Notes under the pieces: model-generated | What the model saw: the letters and a program-made list of their open reading frames with translations, nothing else | What the model was told of the DNA's origin: nothing | The model's database searches: none | Shown: positions 19,390 through 29,086 of the stretch, piece by piece | Layout of the letters: every line of letters starts with the position of its first letter | Numbering within the stretch: the first letter of the stretch is position 1 | Translations under genes and position numbers: made by a program | Source of the DNA: Phymatolithon calcareum | Taxonomy: Eukaryota > Rhodophyta > Florideophyceae > Hapalidiales | NCBI GenBank assembly: GCA_977006965.1 | Contig: OZ345361.1 | Span: 2,356,001 to 2,420,000, forward strand | Length of the DNA: 64,000 bases | Direction: 5' to 3'

Positions 19390-19999
19390 TACAACTCCAG
19401 ATTGTAATGGCGGTTTTAATTTTTAGCTGTAGACATGTGAGGCTTGCACGGTATCAGGAAGACCTGACGTTGTCCATAGCTCTGCACACAGTTTTCAAGT
19501 CTACTTTATATACAGTACATGTAAAGTTTCAACATGTGGAAAAGGAACCCAGAACTTCCATCTGTGGGATCAGCCTATGACCCAAGAAGTTGGTTTGAGT
19601 AGATACGGATGCAAAAGCGACCTCATTAGAACTTTTACGTTTTTCATGTCATTGCGCCGATGGCGCAATACGGTCCCATGAAATTAGAACGGAATCCTCC
19701 TGCTCCAACAAATTATTCCGCGATTAGTGGCAGCGGAGTGCGGACGGATAGTGGATGCAGCCCCATGGCAGGGAAAGAACCGCCGCTGGAGCTACTGTAG
19801 CATAATGTTACCGTACATTGGGCAATAAATTGGTCTGCTGTACCTCATCAGTTAGTGGAATCTAACAAAACCTGCAGGTTTTGTTGGGTTCCACTAACTG
19901 AAATTTCCGTACAGTAATAAAAATTTTCCACAGCAATCACATTCTGAGGTGCCAGATCTTGAGGGAGAGCAGAACTTCACGCACTGTACCGTCAAGGAT
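19390..19999. other. 610-base intergenic region with a long hairpin
   Basis: Between two same-strand genes. Contains the 54-base inverted repeat at 19848-19901, close to the start of the 5-oxoprolinase gene. No protein-like frame. Confidence 0.5.
19848..19901. repeat. 27-bp inverted repeat with two G-U positions
   Basis: Arms 19848-19874 and 19875-19901 pair along all 27 positions if the two T-G mismatches count as U-G wobbles in plus-strand RNA. The centre is CCTGCAGG. It ends about 100 bases before the 5-oxoprolinase ATG. Confidence 0.9.
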
Positions 20000-22900
20000 A
20001 TGTCTTTCCCACGCATAAGGGTTGCCATTGACCGCGGTGGCACATTCACGGACGTGTATGCCGAAGTTGATCAGCGTGCTCCTCACGGAGATATCACAAC
20101 AACTCAGCATGTTTTCAAGCTTCTGTCTGTTGACCCTGCGCATTATTCGGATGCGCCCCAAGAGGCAATACGAAGAGTAATTGAATTGGCAACAGGAATA
20201 CCACACCCGAGGAATGTGCAAATTGTATCAGAATGCATTGAGTCCATAAGAATGGGTACCACTGTCGCAACGAATGCCCTTCTTGAGAAAAAAGGAGAGC
20301 CCTGTGCGCTTGCCACAACAATGGGACTACGAGATGTGCTTGCCATCGGGCATCAAGCACGTCCAAACATTTTCGATCTGAAAGTTGAAAAACCAGACCC
20401 GTTGTACAGCAAAGTTGTGGAAGTGTCGGAGAGGATACGGGCAGTGCAGACATCTGAAATCTCAACACGCGATAAGCTGAGAAGCAACGTTTCCAGTTTG
20501 TCGTTTCCCGTTGAGCACCACATCGATACCGAGCAACTAACGCAAGATCTTGCAAATGTTCGCGCTCAAGGCATCAAGTCCATTGGCGTCGCCCTGATGC
20601 ATTCTTATGCAAACCCTGTGCACGAGAAAGTAGTCCGTCGCGTTGCAGAGGAAGTCGGCTTTGAGCACATATCGCTTTCAAGTGAACTTACCCCAATGGT
20701 CAAACTTGTTCCCAGGGGATTCACTGCCGTCGTGGATGCCTATCTGAGTCCAAAGATCAAAGAATACGTTTCGAAATTTCGCTCTGGGTTTCACGGCAAT
20801 TTGAACAATGTGAATGTCCAGTTCATGCAAAGCGATGGAGGGCTGTGCGATATCAACAGCTTCACGGGATATTTGGCAATATTGTCCGGTCCCGCGGGCG
20901 GAGTAGTGGGCTACGGAAGAACAGCGTACGGCTGTGAAATGGCAAGTCCAGATATTGAAAACGACGTTTCTCCAAAGCCGGTCATAGGCTTTGACATGGG
21001 CGGAACATCAACGGACGTATCTCGATTTGACGGCACATTAACTCACGTGTTTGAGACGGAGATCGCTAACGTTTCTATACAAGCTCCTCAGTTGGAAATT
21101 TTAACTGTTGCGGCCGGAGGCGGCTCCAGACTTTTCTATCGAAGCGGCATGTTTCACATCGGACCGGAATCCGTCGGTGCCCATCCTGGTCCTGTGTGTT
21201 ATAGAAAGGGAGGGAACTTGGCAGTTACAGACGCAAACTTGCTCCTAGGTCGTGTTGTCCCGGAAATGTTTCCACGTATATTCGGGCCAAACGCAGATCA
21301 GGGTCTGGACGTTGATGCAACACGGGCCGCTTTCGCAGATCTGGCGAAAGAAATCAATGCTTATTTGTCCTTGAACAAGGAACCAGAGATGAGCGTGGAG
21401 GAAATTGCTGACGGCTTTTTACGAGTTGCTAATGAAGCCATGTGCAGACCAATCCGTCAGCTTACTGAGACGAAAGGCTTCGATGTTCGAAATCATGCGC
21501 TAGCCTGTTTTGGTGGCGCTGGTGGTCAGCATGCGTGTGCCATTGCAAAATCACTGGGCGTACGAACTGTACATGTCCATAAGTACGCGGGAGTGCTCTC
21601 GGCGTACGGCACGGCTCTTGCGGATAGCGTGGCTGAAAATCAGGCACCACTGACAGAGACCTATGGAAATGAGGAAGGACGCGTTGAGGCCTTAAGAGTG
21701 CTCAATGAATTAAGCCGCGATTCTCGGAAAGCTTTGATTGCCAGGGGCATCCCTGAGTCAAACATTCTCGTGCAGCAATATTTAAACCTGCGGTACGAGG
21801 GAACTGATTTCGGAATTATGGTCTTGAGTCCACAAGAAATCAGTTCCTTGTCAACTGTAGACGACATGCCGGACTTTGAAAAACTATTTGAAGAGTCTTA
21901 TCACCGAGAGCACGGGTTTTCACTACAAGGACGATCTATCCAAATTGATGACGCGCGGGTGCGTGCAATCGGATCTCTCAATATTGAAAAGCAGTCCACC
22001 ACGAAGCCATCCGTAGGCCCAATTTGCATTAGTGCCATTGATGGACGGCCAATATCCAACACTACCGCAAGTCCGAGAATGATGGCAAGGTCTTATTTTT
22101 CTGAACTAGGAGGATGGTGCGAGTCCCCGGTGTACGGGCTCGCAGATCTTGAAAATGGAACTGCAATAGTCACCGGACCAAGCATAATTGTCGACGAAGT
22201 GGCCGGAGTAACTGTTGTGGTTGACCCTGGATGCATAGCAAGAGTAACCAGCGAAGGGGATTTGCTAATTGATGTACCCTATTCTCAACGTGTAGATCGT
22301 GTTTCAGAGTCTTCCCCGGGCGCCACAACTAGGGAAATGGATCCTGTTCGTCTTAGCGTGTACGGACATCGCTTCATGGGAATCGCAGAGCAAATGGGTA
22401 GAACGCTACAACGGACAGCAGTCTCTACGAATATCAAGGAACGACTGGACTTTTCTTGTGCACTCTTCGATAATACCGGCGGTCTCATTGCCAATGCACC
22501 CCATGTACCTGTCCATCTCGGCGCTATGCAAGATGCGGTGCGGTATCAAATTCGAGCAATTGGAAGTGCTTGGAAAGCAGGTGACGTAATCCTCAGTAAC
22601 CATCCATCTGCGGGTGGAACGCACTTGCCGGACGTTACCATAATCACGCCTGTCTTTTTCCAGAACAAGGGTGTGTTCTATGTTGCTTCTCGAGGTCACC
22701 AAGCCGATATTGGCGGCATCACTCCAGGATCAATGCCACCCTTTTCGAAAAGTCTGGATGATGAAGGACTGGCGATCCGTTCGATGGCGATTGTCAAAGA
22801 CGGAAGGTTTCAGGAAGAAGAACTTACGCAGCTGTTAAAGAATGCCGGGTGCCGTTGTATATCAGATGTAGTTTCGGACATAAGAGCACAAGTTGCCGCT

Positions 22901-23881
22901 AACACGAGAGGAATTTCTCTTGTTATGGACCTCATTGATGCCAATGGTCTACAAGAGGTTCAGGCCTACATGCATCGTATTCAAATTGCCGCTGCAAATG
23001 CTGTTCGCGATATGCTGAGAAGCATTTGTAAGAATCGTGCCATCGACACAATACAGACGATGAACTTCGAGGACCACATGGATGATGGGACTGCTATTAA
23101 GCTTGCATTGTCAATTGATCCTGTATCGGGGACGGCAAATTTCGACTTTGACGGCACTGGCGTGCAAGTTGAAGGGAACACGAACGCTCCCGAGGCTGCA
23201 ACAAAGTCAGCCATTATTTACACATTGCGCTGTCTGGTAAACGTCGACATTCCATTGAATCAGGGATGTCTCGATCCCATCACGATATCAATACCGAAGA
23301 AATCAATTCTCAGTCCAGGTGAACATGCTGCTGTCGTTGGCGGAAATGTCCTCACATCGCAAAGAGTCACCGACGTTGTTCTGGGTGCATTTGGCGCGTG
23401 TGCTGCATCCCAAGGTTGTATGAATAACTTCACGTTTGGGGATGACACGATGGGATACTACGAAACGATTGCTGGAGGCTGTGGAGCAGGGCCCGGATGG
23501 CATGGTACATCTGGAGTACAAACGCACATGACGAACACACGAATGACGGACCCAGAGATAATGGAGCTGAGGTATCCTGCAGTGGTGCGCAAATTCAGCA
23601 TTCGGGACGGGTCTGGCGGCGACGGAAAATGGCGTGGAGGCAATGGCGTGGTTCGAGAGCTGGAATTCACACAACCGCTCACGGTGTCTGTGCTTAGCGA
23701 ACGACGAACATTCGCTCCATGGGGTCTGAGAGGCGGTTCCCCTGGCCTGAAGGGCGTGAACGAGTACATAACTCGAGATGGAACAGTGCAAGTAGTTGGC
23801 GGAAAGAACACTATCCAGGTGAACGCTAACGATCGTGTTAGGATCAGCACACCTGGGGGCGGTGGATATGGCACTGATTGA
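20000..23881 (+). CDS. OPLAH: 5-oxoprolinase (ATP-hydrolysing)
   Basis: A 1293-residue enzyme of the gamma-glutamyl (glutathione) cycle; it opens 5-oxo-L-proline to L-glutamate using ATP. The N-terminal hydantoinase-A-like half has VAIDRGGTFTDVYAE, MGTTVATNALLEKKGEP, LSGPAGGVVGYG and GFDMGGTSTDVSRFDG. The hydantoinase-B-like half (from about residue 775) has GHRFMGIAEQMGRTLQRTAV, NAPHVPVHLGAMQDAV, NHPSAGGTHLPDVT, GNVLTSQRVTDVVLGAFG and the Gly-rich end TPGGGGYG. Both halves are fused in one chain, as in eukaryotic 5-oxoprolinase, and the length matches. The raw frame starts at GTG 19949; ATG 20000 gives the canonical N-terminus. Cytosolic location expected. It converges on the MIP gene with 23 bases between stops. 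Confidence 0.95.
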   Translation: MSFPRIRVAIDRGGTFTDVYAEVDQRAPHGDITTTQHVFKLLSVDPAHYSDAPQEAIRRVIELATGIPHPRNVQIVSECIESIRMGTTVATNALLEKKGEPCALATTMGLRDVLAIGHQARPNIFDLKVEKPDPLYSKVVEVSERIRAVQTSEISTRDKLRSNVSSLSFPVEHHIDTEQLTQDLANVRAQGIKSIGVALMHSYANPVHEKVVRRVAEEVGFEHISLSSELTPMVKLVPRGFTAVVDAYLSPKIKEYVSKFRSGFHGNLNNVNVQFMQSDGGLCDINSFTGYLAILSGPAGGVVGYGRTAYGCEMASPDIENDVSPKPVIGFDMGGTSTDVSRFDGTLTHVFETEIANVSIQAPQLEILTVAAGGGSRLFYRSGMFHIGPESVGAHPGPVCYRKGGNLAVTDANLLLGRVVPEMFPRIFGPNADQGLDVDATRAAFADLAKEINAYLSLNKEPEMSVEEIADGFLRVANEAMCRPIRQLTETKGFDVRNHALACFGGAGGQHACAIAKSLGVRTVHVHKYAGVLSAYGTALADSVAENQAPLTETYGNEEGRVEALRVLNELSRDSRKALIARGIPESNILVQQYLNLRYEGTDFGIMVLSPQEISSLSTVDDMPDFEKLFEESYHREHGFSLQGRSIQIDDARVRAIGSLNIEKQSTTKPSVGPICISAIDGRPISNTTASPRMMARSYFSELGGWCESPVYGLADLENGTAIVTGPSIIVDEVAGVTVVVDPGCIARVTSEGDLLIDVPYSQRVDRVSESSPGATTREMDPVRLSVYGHRFMGIAEQMGRTLQRTAVSTNIKERLDFSCALFDNTGGLIANAPHVPVHLGAMQDAVRYQIRAIGSAWKAGDVILSNHPSAGGTHLPDVTIITPVFFQNKGVFYVASRGHQADIGGITPGSMPPFSKSLDDEGLAIRSMAIVKDGRFQEEELTQLLKNAGCRCISDVVSDIRAQVAANTRGISLVMDLIDANGLQEVQAYMHRIQIAAANAVRDMLRSICKNRAIDTIQTMNFEDHMDDGTAIKLALSIDPVSGTANFDFDGTGVQVEGNTNAPEAATKSAIIYTLRCLVNVDIPLNQGCLDPITISIPKKSILSPGEHAAVVGGNVLTSQRVTDVVLGAFGACAASQGCMNNFTFGDDTMGYYETIAGGCGAGPGWHGTSGVQTHMTNTRMTDPEIMELRYPAVVRKFSIRDGSGGDGKWRGGNGVVRELEFTQPLTVSVLSERRTFAPWGLRGGSPGLKGVNEYITRDGTVQVVGGKNTIQVNANDRVRISTPGGGGYGTD

Positions 23882-23904
23882 CTTTTAAGAATAAATAAGC
23901 AAAG

Positions 23905-26088
23905 TTAGGGCTCAGACTCTTGAGACAAGGGAAGAGTTAGATCGGCTTCTGCTTCCGTAATACCTAAACTTTTTAGAAGCGGAGAACAACTGGGCTTAGT
24001 TTGAAGAACTCCTTGTATCAGTTGCTGAGCGGGTTTCGCTGATCCGTGAAAAAGCACACCATCCGCAAATGTCTTCCCTGCTGCTATGGAGAAGGGGTCA
24101 TCGGCAAAAAGCTCAGACCAGATTTGAGCAGAAATGATTTTCGCAAAGATGTAGCTGTAATAACCAGCGCCATACCCGACCAAATGTTGGAACGATGAAT
24201 GTGTTGCCACACCCGAGTCATGCGGAAAAATCGTCATTTGGTCGGATAATTTGTGAAAAACTCTTGTCGTATTCCCCACTGGAGGACTTTTGCTGTGAAA
24301 ACGCAAGTCCATGGCCGCAAACAGTGCTTGATTTTGCAAATCAATCGCTGCAAAACTATTCCTCGTAGCATATGCGGCCTTCAGCATACGAGTAGGCATT
24401 TGATCACCGGTTTGATGGTGCCTTGCAACACGCTGCAACACACGAGGGTCCCACGCGTAATGCTCGAAGACATGGGATGGAACTTCAACAAAATCAGTGG
24501 CAACCCTGGTACCAGACAAATGCTGATACTTCGTTCGGGAGAGTAAGGAATGCATTGCATGGCCCACTTCATGCCAGAGTGTCTCGTATTCCCCTGGAGA
24601 TAAAAGCTGCACACCGTTGGCGCCGACACGCTCAAAATTGCAAACCAGTGCAACGATAGGGGTCTGATACGGTTGCCCAGATCCCGGACTTCGACCACAT
24701 CGTATACAAAAGTGGGCTGCGTGTCCATATTTCCCGGGTCTAGGGCGAAGGTCAAAAAATATATGTCCGAGAACAACTCCATTAGCATTTGATAGACGAA
24801 CCTTGCTAACGGTGCGATGCCAAAGTTCGTTTTCGGCCGCTTTTTCGGTTTCCATTTTCACACCAAAAGCCTCTCGCATGACCGTAGCGATGCCGCCAAT
24901 ACATGCTGTTAACGGAAGGTACGAAGTTATATCTCTCAAACCAGGGTCAATCTGAGCAGTCTTGGCATGGCCGATATAATATGGGCGATCCCATCCATTG
25001 AATGGACCCGATTCGATGTCCCCAGACAACTCACTTCTCAATGATTCTAGAACACGAACTTCCTGTTGTGCTTTAGGGACTGCCAATTCACTGAGACCAT
25101 GCAGGAATTCGAGTACATTACTCGGCGATGAGCCTAAACGACCTTCAAATTGCATTTCTGCATAGCTTTGCTTCCCGAGAATGTCGGCAAGTTCATGTCG
25201 CGCAGCTAGCAATTTATCCAAAATTGGAAGCCCTTGCTCCATATGAAAACCATGGAACGTGCGGTAAAGTAGCTCTCTGGTTTCCGAATCGGATACGTGG
25301 CGAATCATTGCATGAAACATGCTCGCATCACAAGGAACCATTAAAATATGTGGTGAAGTTGTGGACCTCTTGAAGCGACTATGCAAAGCCTTCGGAACTG
25401 AATGCAATTTGCTCCGCGGGATTGCAACTGAGTCTGGTACACTATTGGAACTTGCGATAAATTCGGAGCTCAGACGATTAATATCGTCTTGCAAGTCAAT
25501 CAAACGTTTCTTCTTCGCTGCAGGAAGTGTAATTCCACCTTTTTCAAAATCCAGTGCGAGCGATTTCACCATGTACAAGTCCTCCGCGCTAAAACCCTCG
25601 CGAAAATTACTCGAACCCTTCGTTCCGGATACGGAATTATTAAGTTTTGCCAGTGGAACGTAGAGCTCATAGTCAGCATTCAAATGTTGAACAACGCTGG
25701 ACACAGCGAGATAGGCTTGCTCTGCACCCCGAGAAAATGCAGGGTCAGGGTGCACATTTCGACAAAGTTCAGCAGTGTCTAGCACGATACACATTTCGTT
25801 GGATAGCTCATCAAACTTATGCAAAAGCGATGGATCCCGAATTCCGGTATGCATACGAATCTCATTTGCAAGTCTCTTGCACTTTTCCGAACATGTTTCA
25901 GCAATGGAGTACCAGTCGTTGGCATTGTGCAGCCCTGGAAGTCCGAAAACTCCCGGTTTGTCCTCAGATGAGCCTCGCTTCAATATCTTGTGCAGCCACT
26001 GACCACGTGATGAGACAGAAAAGTGGCGGAGAAAAATTGATCGCCCTCTGCATTGTGGCCGCGAGAGCGCTTGCAACGCACGAGACAT
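23905..26088 (-). CDS. MIP: Mitochondrial intermediate peptidase (M3A)
   Basis: A 727-residue zinc metallopeptidase. The N-terminus MSRALQALSRPQCRGRS is basic, without acidic residues, and fits a mitochondrial presequence. The M3 active site reads TLWHEVGHAMHSLL (bases about 24545-24580), followed by GTRVATDFVEVPSHVFEHY, where the third zinc ligand lies. The C-terminal region GYGAGYYSYIFAKIISAQIW is also typical. MIP/Oct1 removes an octapeptide from imported matrix proteins after MPP cleavage. The raw frame opens with TTG at 26106; the ATG at 26088 is used. Plastid or cytosolic M3 oligopeptidases are alternatives, but FVEVPSH and the presequence favour MIP. Confidence 0.9.
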   Translation of the reverse strand: MSRALQALSRPQCRGRSIFLRHFSVSSRGQWLHKILKRGSSEDKPGVFGLPGLHNANDWYSIAETCSEKCKRLANEIRMHTGIRDPSLLHKFDELSNEMCIVLDTAELCRNVHPDPAFSRGAEQAYLAVSSVVQHLNADYELYVPLAKLNNSVSGTKGSSNFREGFSAEDLYMVKSLALDFEKGGITLPAAKKKRLIDLQDDINRLSSEFIASSNSVPDSVAIPRSKLHSVPKALHSRFKRSTTSPHILMVPCDASMFHAMIRHVSDSETRELLYRTFHGFHMEQGLPILDKLLAARHELADILGKQSYAEMQFEGRLGSSPSNVLEFLHGLSELAVPKAQQEVRVLESLRSELSGDIESGPFNGWDRPYYIGHAKTAQIDPGLRDITSYLPLTACIGGIATVMREAFGVKMETEKAAENELWHRTVSKVRLSNANGVVLGHIFFDLRPRPGKYGHAAHFCIRCGRSPGSGQPYQTPIVALVCNFERVGANGVQLLSPGEYETLWHEVGHAMHSLLSRTKYQHLSGTRVATDFVEVPSHVFEHYAWDPRVLQRVARHHQTGDQMPTRMLKAAYATRNSFAAIDLQNQALFAAMDLRFHSKSPPVGNTTRVFHKLSDQMTIFPHDSGVATHSSFQHLVGYGAGYYSYIFAKIISAQIWSELFADDPFSIAAGKTFADGVLFHGSAKPAQQLIQGVLQTKPSCSPLLKSLGITEAEADLTLPLSQESEP

Positions 26089-27090
26089 CCGAAAATCTAA
26101 GGGCAAGAGGGCTAGCAGGGGTTCAACATGAACTGGCTAGCTGTAACCAATTGGAATATTATCATACTGCATGGTCTCTGAATTGCTCCTGGATTCATTT
26201 TTCTCCGCTTTCAAGCCTTTGGTTGTAGAGCACTGTGCTGGATATCAGGTTGAATAGGAAACAGTGCCTCTTGAGTGAAAAAATTATTGAGCAAAAGTTC
26301 CTTCCTCTGGTATCCTGGCGATCACCGGCCTCCACGCGAATGAGACAGTTTTGCACCGTTTGCACTTCTTTCCGTGTCTGGCAATCGTGTTTCGAATGCT
26401 GTTGATAGCAACCATTTGATAGACATTCAATGTACCTGAATATGCCAAAGATATCATTTTCGCCTCCGGACTAAAGAAAATAAACCCTCGCGTTATCAGC
26501 CCTGATATTGTGGACGAGGAACATGTGCAGCGCGTAAGGTCGTGTTCTGAATATGCTTCATTCCAAATACTCTTTAATCAGGACCGAATTCAGCTCCATA
26601 GTCCCTCGGAGTGCAGTTCGAATTTGTCGCCCTCGCTTACCACAGGAGCGATACCTCCAAGCATTCGTGCAGATCCCGTTTCGCCTTACAAAAATCTTGC
26701 TGCTCGCATGGATTTCACGGGCACTTCCCTCCGTAAATGGACTGAGAGAGACAGATTCCTGTGCTGACTTTTCGTGTAGTGGATGAGCATTTAAAACAGA
26801 AACTCATTGAGGCAATTTTATTTCTGAAGATCGATTTTGACGAAGGTATATTCTTGAAGCTTGATCATGCATTCCTCAAGAACTGTAAGGAATACCAGCG
26901 CCTTTGATCAGTAATAGCATTCGTTAAACCGGATGCCGGAACCTAGAAGCAAAAGCAGCAAGCTACTTGCAGTGATTGTAAAAATGTCGTCATGTCCGCA
27001 TTCGAATGCAGAACAGCACCATAAGGGTACATCTACTATGTTGGAAACATCTTGAAGCCGACTTCTCGGGCGTGCCTCCCGGACAATGGT
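26089..27090. other. 1-kb intergenic region between MIP and BAR genes
   Basis: Upstream of MIP and downstream of the BAR gene, both on the minus strand. Small frames (for example 26510-26767) look like chance. No repeat was recognised. Confidence 0.4.
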
Positions 27091-28237
27091 TTACGCAGCC
27101 GTAGGTTCGGGCTCGGTGGGAGCCTCCGAGGTCTCCTCGACTGGAGACGACGGGACATCCTTGCTCGTGGCCAGAGGCGCCTCCTTGAACGGCGTCTGTT
27201 CCTCAGACGCCGGAGAGGACGCAGACGCAGGCGAGGTACCATCCCCACGAGGAGAAGTGGACTCCAGTGTGGTATTGGCGTCTATGAACTTAGTAACATC
27301 CTCAGGAGTCATACGAGAAATGTTGACGGCGCAGATGCTGTCAACGGCTCCAGCGACGAAATCACGAGTAGGGCGAAGCGAATCATCCACCAGATCGAAC
27401 GCACGCAACTGAGACGACCAATACGCCACGTATGTCGCCTTGAGTGCGACCTGCCTCTTGTTGTAGACTTCTTTCATGTGATCTACAACACTGCTCGACG
27501 TCAAGTGATCCGAATCGCGTATAGGGACAGATACACCATGGTCAGTATCATCTATGGTGATATTAGTTATACAAATGAAGAAATAGAAAGTATCGAAAAC
27601 TTACCGGTCTGTCCACATCAAAACAGATGAACAACGAAAAAAGCGCATAAGTGTCAGTAACCACTGCAGCGGTGTTTCCAATACAGAAAAACTTCTTAGC
27701 AGAACGAAACATACCGATAATGTCCTCATATTTCTTCTTAGCCTCCTCAAGTTTCTCCATGTTACGCGCGATCTTGGCCTCATCCGGCCTCTTTGTCTTC
27801 TGCAAGTCATTCAACTTCTTGTTGTACATCGCCACTTCAGTGCTCGCGGCATTGATCGGCTTGTACTCGGTTGATATGGCGGCGATCTCAGCGAGATACT
27901 CCTGCACCACTGCGTCAACCTCCCAATGCTTCGCAGCTTGACCCTCAGTCTTGAGCATAAACTCCTTGACGAGCTTCTGCGACGCGGCGGCGGACTGTTT
28001 ACCGAACTCACGAACATCATCCTTGTCTGGGTAACGATTGGCAAAAGTCTCTGCAAAAAGCTTCTGCTTGTTGCACACCTGTTTCCACGCCAATTCACTC
28101 TCGTTCAGAGCCTTGGACGAAGACTTGAGGTAAGTGGACAGATTTTCAAGACGAGCACGGTAGTCATTGAACTCCGCGTTCTCGGGTGCAGTCTTGAGAG
28201 TAACATGGGCTGTTGCCTTTTTCAATTTGTGCATCAT
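27091..28237 (-). CDS. BAR-domain (amphiphysin/Rvs-like) protein, two exons
   Basis: BAR proteins form curved dimers that bind and bend membranes, often in endocytosis. Exon 1 (start ATG 28237) gives a long helical region: HKLKKATAHVTLKTAPENAE, RLENLSTYLKSSSKAL, YPDKDDVREFGKQ and YNKKLNDLQKTKRPDEAKI. Exon 2 supplies the last helix (DHMKEVYNKRQVALKATYVAYWSSQL) and a Pro/Ser/Glu-rich tail; no SH3 domain is present. The strong donor CCG/GTAAGT at 27604 with acceptor CATAG (27552) leaves exon 2 out of frame and stops after 16 codons. A second GT four bases downstream (27600) restores the frame, giving exons 28237-27601 and 27551-27091 and a 365-residue protein. The 49-53 nt intron has a TAACTAAT branch-like site. 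cDNA is needed to fix the junction. Confidence 0.78.
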
Positions 28238-28663
28238 CTTGGCGAAATATATTTGTATAGACGGTGGATTTGGTTCTTGTGGGACAGACTTCGGATGAAT
28301 AGGACGACAATGGCGTCTCGGCTGGAGGCTTCCTGTCTACGATTCTCCCTCCGGAATCCGTTTGAGGCTTTTTATACCGTTTCTAAGTCCCTTTTTTGGA
28401 GGCGCGGGGACCGGTAGTGATCCATACAGCTTTGACAGATGTTGCCGAATTTAGCATTCGCTTACATATTTCAGAAATATACGGAGGCACAACGGACGGA
28501 ACACTCACATGAAATATCCTTTTCGGCAACAGTCTGCCGCCACAGACGTGCATGATCCGCTTTTAGTGCTGGGGAGGATGTGCCTGGTACCAAAATGGAA
28601 ACATGAAACCTGACAGGCAATGAAAGAGGCTTGCGTGGCATACGGCCAGTAGAATACCGGGAA
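28238..28663. other. Divergent upstream region, BAR gene / small membrane protein
   Basis: 426 bases with pyrimidine-rich and purine-rich stretches. No gene recognised. It may contain an unrecognised first exon of the small membrane protein. Confidence 0.35.
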
Positions 28664-28987
28664 ATGAAGCTAAAAGCGGATGCCTCGCAATCTAAGAACT
28701 TGAGCAGAGTTATTGCCGAAGCCAACCGAACCGCAGCTTCTGTTTTTCGCGAGGCGTCAGAAATTCTAGAGCAGAGAAGTAACGTTTACGCTGCCATGCA
28801 GTCGATAAAATCCAAGATTATGGAGAGCCTCGCTCCCATGTGGGCGATTGTCTTCATGTTTTTGAACGGGATGTTGCTCGTGTCTTTAAGAACTATTGGG
28901 TTCCGTGAAAACGTGGTCGAAAATGCGCTCAAAGAATATTTGGAAGCCTACGGGAACGGAACTGTGGCAAGCGAGAAGCATGATTGA
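28664..28987 (+). CDS. Small single-pass membrane protein, unknown
   Basis: A 107-residue frame beginning MKLKADASQSKNLSRVIAEA. It has an amphipathic helical first half (ANRTAASVFREASEILEQRS, then MQSIKSKIMESL) and one hydrophobic segment MWAIVFMFLNGMLLVSL, followed by an acidic helix. Composition looks coding rather than random. The in-frame TTG at 28631 is not a credible start. The gene converges on La with about 100 bases between stops. I do not recognise the family; a mitochondrial or ER tail-type membrane protein is possible. Confidence 0.5.
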   Translation: MKLKADASQSKNLSRVIAEANRTAASVFREASEILEQRSNVYAAMQSIKSKIMESLAPMWAIVFMFLNGMLLVSLRTIGFRENVVENALKEYLEAYGNGTVASEKHD

Positions 28988-29086
28988 CGATGGCAATACT
29001 CGAACGAGAAATGGGCTTCAGGAATTACACAACCCTGCTTATTCACATGAATAGTTTTAATTCACATTTTCATAGTCGTAGTGGTG

